This document shows positions 48,217-56,915 of a stretch of DNA of 64,000 nt, one piece after another. Position 1 is the first letter of the stretch. Every line of letters begins with the position of its first letter. The translations under genes were made by a program, and so were the position numbers. The notes beneath the pieces were generated by a model. It was not told where the DNA came from. It did no database searches and worked only from the letters and a program-made list of their open reading frames with translations. Origin of the DNA: Chloroflexota bacterium. GTDB lineage: Bacteria; Chloroflexota; UBA11872. The stretch covers positions 56,078 through 120,077 of the forward strand of contig JAJDVX010000035.1 of the NCBI GenBank assembly GCA_022825895.1, in the 5' to 3' direction.

Positions 48217-49116
48217 ATGCCCCCCCAACGCCTCCGAATCCCCTCGAACCACGTCATTTACGCCTTCGACCCCACCACGCCCCCCATCGCCCACGTCGAC
48301 CCGCCCGCCCATCTCACGGTCGAAGCCCGCGATGCCTACGACCGCGGCTGCAACGACCTCGACATCAACGCCTACCTCGCCCGGCGCGTCCCTGGCCGCA
48401 TGAACCCCGCCACCGGCCCCATCGCCATTTGCGGCGCCCAACCCGGCGACACCCTCCACGTGCACATCCAGGCCGTGCGATTAGGTCCCCGCGGCTTCGT
48501 AGCCACCACCCCCGGCACCGGCTTGCTCGGCGACCACCCCGTACCCCCCTCAATCCAGCCCTTCGATGTCCAGGACCAGACCGTCACTGTCGCCGGCGTG
48601 CCGTTACCCGTCCGCCCCATGGTCGGAACCCTCGGCGTCGCCCCGGCCTCAGGCGCTATCGAAGCCCTCAGCCTCGGCACCCACGGCGGCAACCTGGACT
48701 TCAACGACATCACCGCCGGCGCCACCGTCCATCTCCCCGTCTGGGCGTCCGACGCCTTGTTCGCCATCGGCGACGTCCACGCCACCATGGGCGACGGCGA
48801 AGCCCACTCCGGCGTCAACATCGACGCCGAAATCGACCTCCACCTCTCCCTCACCCCCGCCCAGCACCTGGAATGGCCCTGGTTCGAAACGCCAACCCAC
48901 GTCATGACCGTCGGCGTCCACGACGACCTCACCCAGGCCCTCCGCATCGCCCAGCACGCCATGGAAACCCGCCTCATCGACAAGTTGGATGTTTCCCCCG
49001 AAACCGCCCGCGCCCTGAGCGGCGCCGCCATGGACCTCCGTCTCGGCCAGGCCGGCGGCTACGGCGTCCTCGTCAGCGCCTACGCCACCTTCCCCAAATC
49101 CGCCCTCCCCGCGTAA
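48217..49116 (+). CDS. Acetamidase/formamidase family protein
   Basis: 299 residues from ATG 48217. FmdA/AmdA fold with GPIAICGAQPGDTLHVHI, GTLGVAPASGAIEALSLG, HGGNLDFNDITAGATVHLPV and GDVHATMGDGEAHSGVNID, the last being the conserved metal/active-site segment. It would hydrolyse a small amide (formamide, acetamide or a larger amide) to ammonia and acid. It begins a rightward group of catabolic genes (this, aldolase, racemase/synthase) that are separately spaced and not overlapping. Confidence 0.9.
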   Translation: MPPQRLRIPSNHVIYAFDPTTPPIAHVDPPAHLTVEARDAYDRGCNDLDINAYLARRVPGRMNPATGPIAICGAQPGDTLHVHIQAVRLGPRGFVATTPGTGLLGDHPVPPSIQPFDVQDQTVTVAGVPLPVRPMVGTLGVAPASGAIEALSLGTHGGNLDFNDITAGATVHLPVWASDALFAIGDVHATMGDGEAHSGVNIDAEIDLHLSLTPAQHLEWPWFETPTHVMTVGVHDDLTQALRIAQHAMETRLIDKLDVSPETARALSGAAMDLRLGQAGGYGVLVSAYATFPKSALPA

Positions 49117-49152
49117 CCTCCAACGGACACTCCCAAAGACGACGAAACCATC

Positions 49153-49302
49153 GTGACCGACCAGCCACCAGCCGACGACACCCCCGAGGCCGAGGACGCC
49201 GCCCTGGCCAACGCCATCACCCAGGGCCTCGCCACCGACCCCGTCACCAAGCAGCAAATCCTCGAAGCCCTGCAGCCGCCAACTCCTGAGTCCTCGGACT
49301 AG
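49153..49302 (+). CDS. Small acidic protein, unknown
   Basis: 49 residues from GTG 49153 to TAG 49302 (MTDQPPADDTPEAEDAAL, later GLATDPVTKQQILEALQPP). Very acidic N-terminus, then one amphipathic helix. It lies 36 bp after the amidase with consistent high-GC third positions. A clear Shine-Dalgarno is lacking, so translation is uncertain. Confidence 0.4.
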   Translation: MTDQPPADDTPEAEDAALANAITQGLATDPVTKQQILEALQPPTPESSD

Positions 49303-49383
49303 CGGGGCTCACGCCCGCCGTTTCCCGCTAGTCACCGCAGCACACACCCCACTACCATTCCCCTCGACAAGTCCACCATCTTT

Positions 49384-49424
49384 CCCCTCTCCCCGTGGGA
49401 GAGGGTTAGGGTGAGGGTCTTCCG
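49384..49424. repeat. Palindromic repeat, copy 2 (CCCTCTCCC-GGGAGAGGG type)
   Basis: Almost identical to the copy at 48035: CCCCTCTCCCCGTGGGAGAG then GGTTAGGGTGAGGGTCTTCCG. Sits between the small acidic gene and the aldolase gene. Confidence 0.7.
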
Positions 49425-49514
49425 ACCGCCGACCGGCCCCTATCCCCAAACCCACGGGAAAAAGACAAGCCACGAACCACCTGCGCACGAGTGGCTTGCG
49501 ACTTGGAGCTCCCC

Positions 49515-50282
49515 ATGCACACCAACCAGGCCAAGGCCAAAATGGCCCGCGGCGAACCCGCCATCGGCATCAGCTGCGGCCTCGCCTCCCCCGTCTCCAC
49601 CGAAATCTGCGCCCGTCTCGGCTACGACTGGGTCATGCTCGAACAGCAACACTGGGTCTGGGACTGGTCCTTGTTCCAGCACGGCCTCATATCCATCGTC
49701 GCCGGCGGCTCCGTGCCCTTTGCCCGCGTCTCCCGCAACAACGTCACCGAAATCGGCCAGGCCCTCGATGCCGGCATGCTCGGCATCGTCGTCCCCATGG
49801 TTCATACGGCTGAAGACGCCCGCCGCGCCGGCGAAGCCGTCCGCTACCCGCCCCGCGGCGTCCGGTCGCTCGGCGCCACCCACGCCCAGCGCTACGGCCC
49901 GGACTACATGGACTGGGCCGACGACCAGATCCTCATGATGGTCCAGATCGAATCCGCCCAGGCCGTCGCCAACAGCGAAGCCATCCTCGCCGAACCCACT
50001 GTTGACGGCTGCTGGATCGGCCCCGCCGACATGGGCCGCTCCATGCAATTGGAACCCGACGTCGCCGGCACCGACGCCGAAGCCGCCTACGCCAAAGTCG
50101 TCCAGGCCGCCAAAGACACCGGCAAATTCGCCGGCATGTCCTGCGGCGATGGCGAAGAAGCCGCCCAGCGCATCCGTCAGGGCATGCTCTTCGTCAGCTG
50201 CGGCAACGACAGCAAATGGATCCGCCGCCTCGGCGCCCAGGACCTCGCCACCGCCCGCGCCGCCCAACCCGCGGCCCCCTAG
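49515..50282 (+). CDS. HpcH/HpaI aldolase family protein
   Basis: 255 residues from ATG 49515. Class II pyruvate aldolase fold: GLASPVSTEICARLGYDWVM, then LEQQHWVWDW where most relatives have LEHxP, AGMLGIVVPMVHTAEDARRA, YPPRGVRSLG, MMVQIESAQAVAN with the metal-binding Glu, and WIGPADMGRSM with the metal-binding Asp. The basic catalytic site near the N-terminus is altered (QQH). Cleaves or forms 2-oxo-hydroxy acids such as 2-keto-3-deoxy sugars. Location between an amidase and an enolase-superfamily enzyme suggests use in scavenging organic acids. Confidence 0.88.
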   Translation: MHTNQAKAKMARGEPAIGISCGLASPVSTEICARLGYDWVMLEQQHWVWDWSLFQHGLISIVAGGSVPFARVSRNNVTEIGQALDAGMLGIVVPMVHTAEDARRAGEAVRYPPRGVRSLGATHAQRYGPDYMDWADDQILMMVQIESAQAVANSEAILAEPTVDGCWIGPADMGRSMQLEPDVAGTDAEAAYAKVVQAAKDTGKFAGMSCGDGEEAAQRIRQGMLFVSCGNDSKWIRRLGAQDLATARAAQPAAP

Positions 50283-50421
50283 CAGCGTCGGCGCCGCCAG
50301 CCCGTCGGGATCGCCTAGGCCCTAACCTCGCGCCGCTTCGCCATCCCCGGTTGCGCCCGCACCGTGTGGCGGCCACCATGCCCCCAAACCAGTCAGCGCC
50401 CCAGCCGTCAGGGAGATCCCA

Positions 50422-51546
50422 ATGCGCATCGACCGCCTCGACATCTACCACGTCAGCATGCCCCTCATCTATCCCTGGCGCACCGCCTACGGCGAAGACC
50501 ACGCCATCGACTCCGTCCTCGTCAAGGCCACCTCAGGCGACGTCACTGCTTGGTCCGAAGCCACCCCCTTCCGCGCCCCCCACTACGTCCCCGAATCCGC
50601 CGGCTCCGTCTACCACCTCGTCAGTGAGATCTTCGGCCCCCTCGTCGTCGACCGTGAATTCGACACCGCCGCCGACCTCGACGCCCGCCTCGCCCCCTTC
50701 AAGGGCAACGGCTTCGCCAAGGCCGCCGTCGAACTCCTCTGGTGGACCCTCGAAACCAAGCGCACCGGCGCCCCCCTCCACACCCTCATCGGCGGTTCTG
50801 ATGCCGACGTCATCGCCGGCGCCGACTTCGGCATCCTCGACTCCTTCGACGACCTCCTCGCCGACATCCAGAAAGCCGTCGACGCCGGCTTCCCCCGCAT
50901 CAAGCTCAAGGCCCGCCCCGGCTGGGATGTCGAAATGCTCCACGCCGTCCGCGGATCCTTCCCCGACGCCATCTTTCACATCGACTGCAACGCCGGCTAC
51001 ACCCTCGACGACCTCGACACCTTCAAAACTATCGACCAGTTCCGCCTGGCGTTTATTGAACAGCCCCTCCAGTGGGACGACGTCATGGACCACGCCGAGC
51101 TGTCCCGCCACATCGAGACTCCCATCTGCCTCGATGAATCCGCCCGCGAACTCCGCATGATCCAGCAGGCCCTCGAAATCAACGCCTGCCAGTACGTCAA
51201 CATCAAGCCCGGTCGTAGTGGCGGCTTCACCCGCTCCATCAAGATCCACGACATGTGCCGCGACGCCGGTGTGCCCGTCTGGATCGGCGGCATGCTTGAA
51301 AGCTCCGTCGGCGCCGCCCTCTGCATCGAGCTCGCCACCCTCCCCAACTTCACCTACCCCGGCGACCTGTTCCCATCCTCCAAGTTCTACGTCCAGGACC
51401 TCGCCGCCCCCGCCCTCGAACTCACCGACAACCTCACCTTCACCCCCCTCACCACCCTCCCCGAACCCGTCCCCGAGCGCCTCCAGGCCATGACCGTCAA
51501 ATCCACCACCCTCACCAAGCAAGACGCCCTCCCCGACCACAAATAA
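50422..51546 (+). CDS. Enolase-superfamily enzyme, o-succinylbenzoate synthase / N-acylamino acid racemase type
   Basis: 374 residues from ATG 50422. The capping domain (IDRLDIYHVSMPLIYPWRTA) is followed by a barrel with the full MLE-subgroup active site: Lys161-X-Lys163 (IKLKARPGWD), Asp188 and Asn190 (HIDCNAGY), Glu213 (FIEQPL), Asp238-Glu239 (CLDES) and Lys262 (NIKPGRSGG). The KxK plus distal K arrangement is that of OSBS, NSAR and dipeptide epimerases. No other menaquinone gene is nearby, so a racemase/epimerase role is as likely as OSBS. Confidence 0.88.
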   Translation: MRIDRLDIYHVSMPLIYPWRTAYGEDHAIDSVLVKATSGDVTAWSEATPFRAPHYVPESAGSVYHLVSEIFGPLVVDREFDTAADLDARLAPFKGNGFAKAAVELLWWTLETKRTGAPLHTLIGGSDADVIAGADFGILDSFDDLLADIQKAVDAGFPRIKLKARPGWDVEMLHAVRGSFPDAIFHIDCNAGYTLDDLDTFKTIDQFRLAFIEQPLQWDDVMDHAELSRHIETPICLDESARELRMIQQALEINACQYVNIKPGRSGGFTRSIKIHDMCRDAGVPVWIGGMLESSVGAALCIELATLPNFTYPGDLFPSSKFYVQDLAAPALELTDNLTFTPLTTLPEPVPERLQAMTVKSTTLTKQDALPDHK

Positions 51547-51623
51547 TCCACTACCACCCTTCTTTTCATCCCGAGGTCCCCCGAGGGATCTCGCCTTCTC
51601 TTCAGGCCGCCCGCGCCCTCTTC

Positions 51624-51656
51624 GTAGGGGCGGGTCTGTGACCCGCCCGTCTTCCG
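51624..51656. repeat. GTAGGGGCGG palindromic repeat, copy A
   Basis: GGGCGGGTC TGT GACCCGCCC is a perfect 9-bp stem, flanked by GTAG and GTCTTCCG. Other copies: 51702, and two inside the coding sequence at 54963 and 55071. Confidence 0.75.
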
Positions 51657-51701
51657 GGCAACCAACCTCGGTCTCCCCCCGTTTGTGGCGAGCCCTCGCT
51701 G

Positions 51702-51734
51702 GTAGGGGCGGCGTCCCCGACCCGCCCATCTTCC
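51702..51734. repeat. GTAGGGGCGG palindromic repeat, copy B
   Basis: GTAGGGGCGGCGTCCCCGAC then CCGCCCATCTTCC. Same unit as copy A with a changed loop. Confidence 0.7.
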
Positions 51735-51796
51735 TCATCTCCTCCTCCCCTCCGTCTCTCAACGCTCACTACTCTCAGCTCACTCCTTCCCCCGCC

Positions 51797-51873
51797 CCGT
51801 TCGTGGTGAGCCGCCCCGCAGTCCGTCAGAGAGCCCGCCCTGAGCTTGTCGAAGGGCCCGTGTCAAACCACAC
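51797..51873. repeat. Composite repeat with GAGCTTGTCGAAGGG
   Basis: CCCGTTCGTGGTGAGCCG at the left, CCCTGAGCTTGTCGAAGGG in the middle (51838-51856), GTGTCAAACCACAC at the right. Related to the element at 47951. The middle string is a very common dispersed repeat in many bacterial genomes. Confidence 0.6.
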
Positions 51874-51960
51874 CCCCGGCTACAGCAACCAACTCCTTCT
51901 TCTCCCCATCTCACTTCTCCACCCTCTCCACTCTCCCCTTCCTCACCGTATCCTTGCCCC

Positions 51961-52359
51961 ATGACCCCCCGGTCCACCAAGGACGCCAACGCCCAGGCCG
52001 CCGCCCAGTCGCCCATGCCCATCGTCGAAGACCCCCTCAACCGCGAAACCATCCAGGCCATCACCCAGCTCATCGTCGAGCGCTTCCAGCCGGAGCAAGT
52101 CATCCTCTTCGGCAGCGTCGCCCGCGGCGAAGAGGACGAAAACAGCGACCTGGACCTGATGGTCGTCCTGGGCCACAACGACGAGGAGGGCCGCGACGGC
52201 TACGCCATCCGGCTCGCCATCGCCGAAAACTTCGTGCTGCCGGTCGACGTCATGATCCGCTCAGCCGACGTCCTCGCCAGGTACCGCCAGAACCCCAACT
52301 CCATGCTCAGCCGCATGCTCGAGGACTCGGAAGTCCTCTATGACCGACCCGCAGCCTGA
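51961..52359 (+). CDS. MNT-type nucleotidyltransferase (antitoxin of MNT-HEPN pair)
   Basis: 132 residues from ATG 51961. Pol-beta-like minimal nucleotidyltransferase: ILFGSVARGEEDENSDLDLM carries the GSxxRG and DxD metal-binding motif. In MNT-HEPN systems the MNT protein AMPylates or otherwise neutralises the HEPN toxin. The stop lies 20 bases inside the HEPN gene, so the two are coupled. The N-terminal 25 residues are polar and probably disordered. Confidence 0.88.
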   Translation: MTPRSTKDANAQAAAQSPMPIVEDPLNRETIQAITQLIVERFQPEQVILFGSVARGEEDENSDLDLMVVLGHNDEEGRDGYAIRLAIAENFVLPVDVMIRSADVLARYRQNPNSMLSRMLEDSEVLYDRPAA

Positions 52360-52723
52360 ACTCTCCTGGTACGCCAAAGCCGACGACGATCTGGAAACAG
52401 CCCGCCGCGTCCTCGGCCCGGAACGGCCCCTGCCGGCCATAGCCTGCTACCACGCCCAGCAATGCGCCGAAAAGTACCTGAAGGGCTATCTCGTCGCCCA
52501 CGACATCCCGTTTCGATTCGTCCACGACCTCGGCTATCTCATTGATCTCTGCACCGGCCTGAACCCGGCGTTTGCAGACCTGTTGCCCGCCGCTGTCACG
52601 TCGAACCCATACGTCGGCACCGCACGCTATCCGGCCGAAGCTGCCCGGGAACCCGACATCGAAGCGGCCCGAAAGCCCCTCCACCTCGCCCAACAAGTCG
52701 CCAACGTCGTCCGCCAAACCTAG
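52340..52723 (+). CDS. HEPN-domain protein (toxin of MNT-HEPN pair)
   Basis: 127 residues from ATG 52340, overlapping the MNT gene by 20 bases. Four-helix HEPN domain with WYAKADDDLETARRVL, ACYHAQQCAEKYLKGYLVAH and FRFVHDLGYLIDLC. The Arg and His in FRFVHD sit where HEPN RNases keep the RX4-6H motif, but the spacing here is shorter, so RNase activity cannot be assumed. First toxin-antitoxin module of the island, directly ahead of the restriction-modification gene. Confidence 0.85.
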   Translation: MTDPQPELSWYAKADDDLETARRVLGPERPLPAIACYHAQQCAEKYLKGYLVAHDIPFRFVHDLGYLIDLCTGLNPAFADLLPAAVTSNPYVGTARYPAEAAREPDIEAARKPLHLAQQVANVVRQT

Positions 52724-52733
52724 CCTCACCCCC

Positions 52734-55700
52734 ATGCCCGGCCACCTCTTCACCCAGTACTTCCTCACCGACGGCATCCGCCAGACCCCCGAGCGCCGCG
52801 CCCAGGCCTCCGCCTTCCAGGACTTCCGTGACCGGGCCCGCCGCCTCTTCCACGACTTCGCCGCCAATCTCAACCCCAACGAGCACCACACCGAACAGGA
52901 CCTCATCCGCCCCCTGCTCCACGGCCTCGGCTGGACCGACGACCTCCCCCAGCCCACCGCCCCCGGCGGCGAAGATCGGCCCGACCTCCTCCTCTTCCCC
53001 GACGCCCAGGCCAAAACCCGCGCCGGCGCGTCCGAATCCACCCCCTACCTCGAAGGCCTCGCCGTCGCCGAGCTCAAGAGCTTCCGCACGCCCCTCGACT
53101 CTCGCGGCCAGGGCAAGGGAACCAAGGCCTCCTCGCCCCACGCCCAGATCCTGCGCTACCTGTCCACCGCCGAAACCGTCACCGACGGCCACCTCCGCTG
53201 GGGCCTCCTCACCAACGGCGCCGTCTGGCGGCTCTACGACCAGAAAACCCGCCCCCGCGCCACCGCCTACTACGAAGTCGACCTTGAAACCCTCCTAAGC
53301 GACGCCGACGAAGACGCCCTCCGCACCTTCCATCTCCTCTTCCGCCGCGCCGCCTTCCTCCGTCGCCCCGGCGCCGACGCCACCTTCGTCGAAACCGCCC
53401 TCGCCGAGGGCCGCCGCTACGAACAGCGCGTCGCCCAGAGCCTCGCCGGCGTGGTGTTCGAACGCGTTTTCCCCCGCCTCCTCCAGGCCCTCGCCGACGC
53501 CGCCGACCGGCCCATGCCCGAAATCCGCGAAGCCGCCCTCATCTTTCTCTACCGCCTGCTCTTCGTCCTCTACGCCGAAGACCGCGGCCTCCTTCCCGTC
53601 AACGATGCCGCCTACGACGACTACGGCCTCCGCAAGCGCGTCCGCGACGACGTCGCCGCCCGCAAGGCCCGTAACGACACCTTCTCCGGCGTCGCCTCCA
53701 GCTACTACGACCACCTCAACACCCTCTTCCGCCTGATCGACGTGGGCGACCAGTCCATCGGACTCCCGCCCTACAACGGCGGCCTCTTCGCCCAAAACGC
53801 CGCCCCGTTGCTCAACCAGGTCCGCCTCCCCGACGCCGTCATCGCCGACGTCGTCCACGACCTCAGCCACACCGACACCGAGGGCCAGCCCGGCTACGTC
53901 AACTACCGCGACATGTCCGTCCAGCAACTCGGCTCCATCTACGAGCGCCTGCTCGAACAGGAACCCGTGCTGGACGCCCACGGCACGGTCCACGTCCGCC
54001 CCAACCCCTACGCCCGCAAGGACAGCGGCAGCTTCTACACCCCGCAGGACCTCGTGGACCTCATCGTCGACCAGACCCTCAAGCCCCTGGTCGAGGAACG
54101 GCTCCAGGCCTTCGAGGCCAGGTCAAAGGAGCTCCAAGGCGACCGCCGCCCCAAATCCGAGCGCCGGGCCGAGCTATCCCGCCTGGACCCCGCCCAGGCC
54201 GTCCTCGATCTCAAGGTCCTCGACCCCGCCATGGGCAGCGGCCACTTCCTCGTCAGCGCCGTCGACTTCCTCACCGACTACATCGCCGACCTGGTCGAAT
54301 TCGCCCCCGCCGTCCCCGACTGGCTGCCCGCAGACGATCCCTACCACTCCCCCCTGCTCGACCGCGTCGCCGCCATCCGCGCCGACATCCTTAAACGAGC
54401 GGCCGAATCCGGCTGGGCGGTCAACCAGGCCCAACTCACCGACCAGGCCATCATCCGCCGCCTCGTCCTCAAGCGCTGCATCTATGGCGTCGACAAGAAC
54501 CCCCTCACCGTCGAACTCGCCAAGGTCTCCCTCTGGCTCCACAGCTTCACCGTCGGCGCGCCCCTCTCGTTCCTGGACCACCACCTCCGCTGCGGCGACT
54601 CCCTCATCGGCCTCCGCATCGCCGACGCCAAGGCCGAACTCCAGCGGCTCAACGTCCCCATGTTCGTCGAGAGCGCCCTCCAGGGCGTCGAAAACGCCGC
54701 CCACGGCATGCGCCAGATCGAACAGCTTTCGGATGCCGACGTCACCGAAGTCCACCAGTCCGAGACCCTCTTCCACGCCGTCGAATCCGCCACCGCCGAC
54801 CTCCGCGGCTTCCTCGACACCCTCGCCGGCCTCAGCTGGCACACCGCCGGCCTGAAAGTCCGCGAGCGAGCCACCTTCGAAGCCCCGATAGCCGAAACAC
54901 TCGGCGCCGACCCAACAAAAGCCTTCCACCTACTAGCGAACGCCCCCTCGTCCCCTCCGACCGTAGGGGCGGCGTCCCCGACCCGCCCGTCTTCCGCTCG
55001 TAATCTCACCCACCAACAACCCCCTGCGGATGCCCACACCGCCCGGCCGCACGCCTCGTCCCCTCCGGCCGTAGGGGCGGCGTCTCTGACCCGCCCGTCT
55101 TCCGGTCGTGATCGCACGACCCAGCAACCCCCTGTGGATTCAGACCCCGCCTTCACCAACCTCCTAAACCAATCCAAATCCATAGCCAACCAAGAATCCT
55201 TCCTGCATTGGGAGGCCACCTTCCCCGGCGTCTGGCGCCACTGGCAAAACCAAAACCCCGAAGGCGGCTTCGACGCCGTCATCGGCAATCCCCCCTGGGA
55301 CCGCATCAAGCTCCAGGAAGTCGAATGGTTCGCCACCCGCGATCCCGACCTCGCCCGAGCCCCCACCGCCGCCGCCCGCCGCCAGGGCATCAAGCGCCTG
55401 CGCGAGCAAGGCGACCCGCTGGCCCAAGACTTCGACCAGGCCAAGGCCCGCGCCGACCAGCTCGGCAAAGTCGTCCGCGCCTCCGGCCACTACCCGTTGC
55501 TCGGCGGCGGCGACATCAACCTGTATTCCCTCTTCGTCGAACGCTCCCTGCGCCTCGTCAAACCCAACGGCCTTTTGGGATTGCTCACCCCCTCCGGCAT
55601 CTACGCCGACCGCACCGCCGCCCGCTTTTTCAAGTCCGTGTCAACCACCGGCCGCGTCGCCGGCATCTACGACTTCGAGAACCGCAAGATCTTCTTCAAG

Positions 55701-56915
55701 GACATCCACGCCTCATTCAAGTTCTGCGCCCTCATCGTGGGTGGTCCCGAACGCACATTCCCCGAAACCCGTTGCGCCTTCTTCCTGCACGACACCGACA
55801 CCATCGCCAACCCCGACCGCGCCTTCACCCTCTCGCCCGACGACTTCGCCCGCGTCAACCCCAACACCGGCACCGCCCCCGTCTTCCGCACCCGCCGCGA
55901 CGCCGACCTCACCCGCCGCGTCTACCAGCACCACTCCGTCCTCGTGGACCGCTCTGACGATGACGAGGACAAGCTATGGCCGGTGAAGTATCGACAGGGC
56001 CTCTTTCACTCGCAGAACAACTCGGATCTCTTTCGCACTGCCGCCCAACTCGAAGCTGATGGGGCGTATCCCGTAGCCGGTGGTCGCTGGAAGAAGGGTG
56101 AGGAGATATACGTACCGCTGTACGAAGGCAAGATGGTGCAAGCCTTCGACCATCGCGCTGCCAGCATCGCTACCCGCACGAGCAATCTATTCCGTCCCGG
56201 ACAGCCAGTTAGAACTTCCGATGCTGAGTATTGCGACCCAGGCTTTTCGCCGCGCCCGCGTTTCTGGGTGAATCAGCGCGAGCATGCTGCCACCCACGAA
56301 CTCCAATACCTGCTGACCTTCAAGGAGATCACGGCATCGACCAACGTCCGAACCATGATTGCCTCCATGGTTCCGCAGGTAGGGTGTTTGGATACGTTGC
56401 CTGTCCTCCTACCCGAAGACGGTAACCTCGAAGCGCGAGACGCAGCGTTGATTTTGGCCAATCTGAACAGCTTCAGTTTCGACTTCGTCGCGCGTCAGAA
56501 GATTCCGGCCACCCACATCAAGCTGTACATGCTTGAGCAGCTTCCCTTCATCGCTCCAGATGCCTACAACCGCCCCTTCGGCGACCGCACCGCCGCCGAC
56601 CTAATCCGCGACCACGTCCTCCGCCTCACCTACACCTCCCACGACATGGCCCCCTTCGCCCGCGACCTCAACCACCACGGCCAACCCTTCCCCTGGGACC
56701 CCGAAACCCGCCGCCACCTCCGAGCCCGCCTCGACGCCCTCTACTTCCACCTCTACGGCCTCACCCGCCACGACGCCGCCTACATCCTCTCCACCTTCCC
56801 CATCATCCAACGCCAGGACGAAACCACCTTCGGCCACTACCGCACCAAAGCCCTAATCCTCGCCTACATGAACGCCCTAGCCGCCGGCGATACTGAAGCA
56901 CAGGTAGATCTTTAG
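52734..56915 (+). CDS. Type IIG-like restriction-modification protein (fused nuclease and N6-adenine methylase)
   Basis: 1393 residues from ATG 52734. An N-terminal PD-(D/E)XK-like nuclease is suggested by RPDLLLF (Asp near 83) and AVAELKS (Glu113, Lys115). A helical region follows, then the Eco57I-type methylase with KDSGSFYTPQDLVDLIVDQ, SAM motif I LDPAMGSGHFLVSAVDFLTD at about 495 and the catalytic NPPW at 852-855. The C-terminal 400 residues should recognise DNA (LFRPGQ, NVRTMIASMVP, PATHIKLYMLEQLP). Between about 737 and 802 lies a Pro/Ser/Thr/Arg-rich insert made of two 36-residue units encoded by palindromic repeats. From about 55.95 kb base composition becomes less GC-rich. Coupled to the next gene (TAGTG). 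Confidence 0.87.
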   Translation: MPGHLFTQYFLTDGIRQTPERRAQASAFQDFRDRARRLFHDFAANLNPNEHHTEQDLIRPLLHGLGWTDDLPQPTAPGGEDRPDLLLFPDAQAKTRAGASESTPYLEGLAVAELKSFRTPLDSRGQGKGTKASSPHAQILRYLSTAETVTDGHLRWGLLTNGAVWRLYDQKTRPRATAYYEVDLETLLSDADEDALRTFHLLFRRAAFLRRPGADATFVETALAEGRRYEQRVAQSLAGVVFERVFPRLLQALADAADRPMPEIREAALIFLYRLLFVLYAEDRGLLPVNDAAYDDYGLRKRVRDDVAARKARNDTFSGVASSYYDHLNTLFRLIDVGDQSIGLPPYNGGLFAQNAAPLLNQVRLPDAVIADVVHDLSHTDTEGQPGYVNYRDMSVQQLGSIYERLLEQEPVLDAHGTVHVRPNPYARKDSGSFYTPQDLVDLIVDQTLKPLVEERLQAFEARSKELQGDRRPKSERRAELSRLDPAQAVLDLKVLDPAMGSGHFLVSAVDFLTDYIADLVEFAPAVPDWLPADDPYHSPLLDRVAAIRADILKRAAESGWAVNQAQLTDQAIIRRLVLKRCIYGVDKNPLTVELAKVSLWLHSFTVGAPLSFLDHHLRCGDSLIGLRIADAKAELQRLNVPMFVESALQGVENAAHGMRQIEQLSDADVTEVHQSETLFHAVESATADLRGFLDTLAGLSWHTAGLKVRERATFEAPIAETLGADPTKAFHLLANAPSSPPTVGAASPTRPSSARNLTHQQPPADAHTARPHASSPPAVGAASLTRPSSGRDRTTQQPPVDSDPAFTNLLNQSKSIANQESFLHWEATFPGVWRHWQNQNPEGGFDAVIGNPPWDRIKLQEVEWFATRDPDLARAPTAAARRQGIKRLREQGDPLAQDFDQAKARADQLGKVVRASGHYPLLGGGDINLYSLFVERSLRLVKPNGLLGLLTPSGIYADRTAARFFKSVSTTGRVAGIYDFENRKIFFKDIHASFKFCALIVGGPERTFPETRCAFFLHDTDTIANPDRAFTLSPDDFARVNPNTGTAPVFRTRRDADLTRRVYQHHSVLVDRSDDDEDKLWPVKYRQGLFHSQNNSDLFRTAAQLEADGAYPVAGGRWKKGEEIYVPLYEGKMVQAFDHRAASIATRTSNLFRPGQPVRTSDAEYCDPGFSPRPRFWVNQREHAATHELQYLLTFKEITASTNVRTMIASMVPQVGCLDTLPVLLPEDGNLEARDAALILANLNSFSFDFVARQKIPATHIKLYMLEQLPFIAPDAYNRPFGDRTAADLIRDHVLRLTYTSHDMAPFARDLNHHGQPFPWDPETRRHLRARLDALYFHLYGLTRHDAAYILSTFPIIQRQDETTFGHYRTKALILAYMNALAAGDTEAQVDL
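54963..54996. repeat. GTAGGGGCGG palindromic repeat inside coding sequence, copy C
   Basis: GTAGGGGCGGCGTCCCCGAC then CCGCCCGTCTTCCG, nearly identical to intergenic copy B. Read in frame as TVGAASPTRPSSA. Part of a 108-bp tandem unit. Confidence 0.8.
55071..55104. repeat. GTAGGGGCGG palindromic repeat inside coding sequence, copy D
   Basis: Exactly 108 bp (36 codons) after copy C; GTAGGGGCGGCGTCTCTGAC then CCGCCCGTCTTCCG, read as AVGAASLTRPSSG. The spacing keeps the reading frame. Confidence 0.8.

Larger units (their letters stand above)
51547..51960. other. Non-coding repeat-rich spacer
   Basis: 414 bp with no gene. It holds two GTAGGGGCGG palindromes, a CTCACTACTCTCAGCTCACT sequence (51765) that recurs upstream of the coiled-coil genes at 61-63 kb, and a GAGCTTGTCGAAGGG element. 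It marks the border between the catabolic genes and the defence island. Confidence 0.6.

Noticed and set aside
48159..49289. 376-codon Arg/Pro/His-rich rightward frame
   Set aside because: Overlaps the acetamidase/formamidase in another frame; no domain and biased composition.
51624..51734. Strong hairpins as intrinsic terminators of the enolase-superfamily gene
   Set aside because: No U-tract follows, and the same units occur inside a coding sequence, so they are better called dispersed palindromic repeats.
50533..51762. 409-codon leftward frame very rich in Gly, Glu, Val and Asp
   Set aside because: Antisense to the enolase-superfamily gene, which has every catalytic residue.
52734..56915. 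Reading the large methylase gene as BREX PglX
   Set aside because: No pglZ, brxC or brxL neighbours, and an N-terminal PD-(D/E)XK-like domain is present; single-chain type IIG-like fits better.
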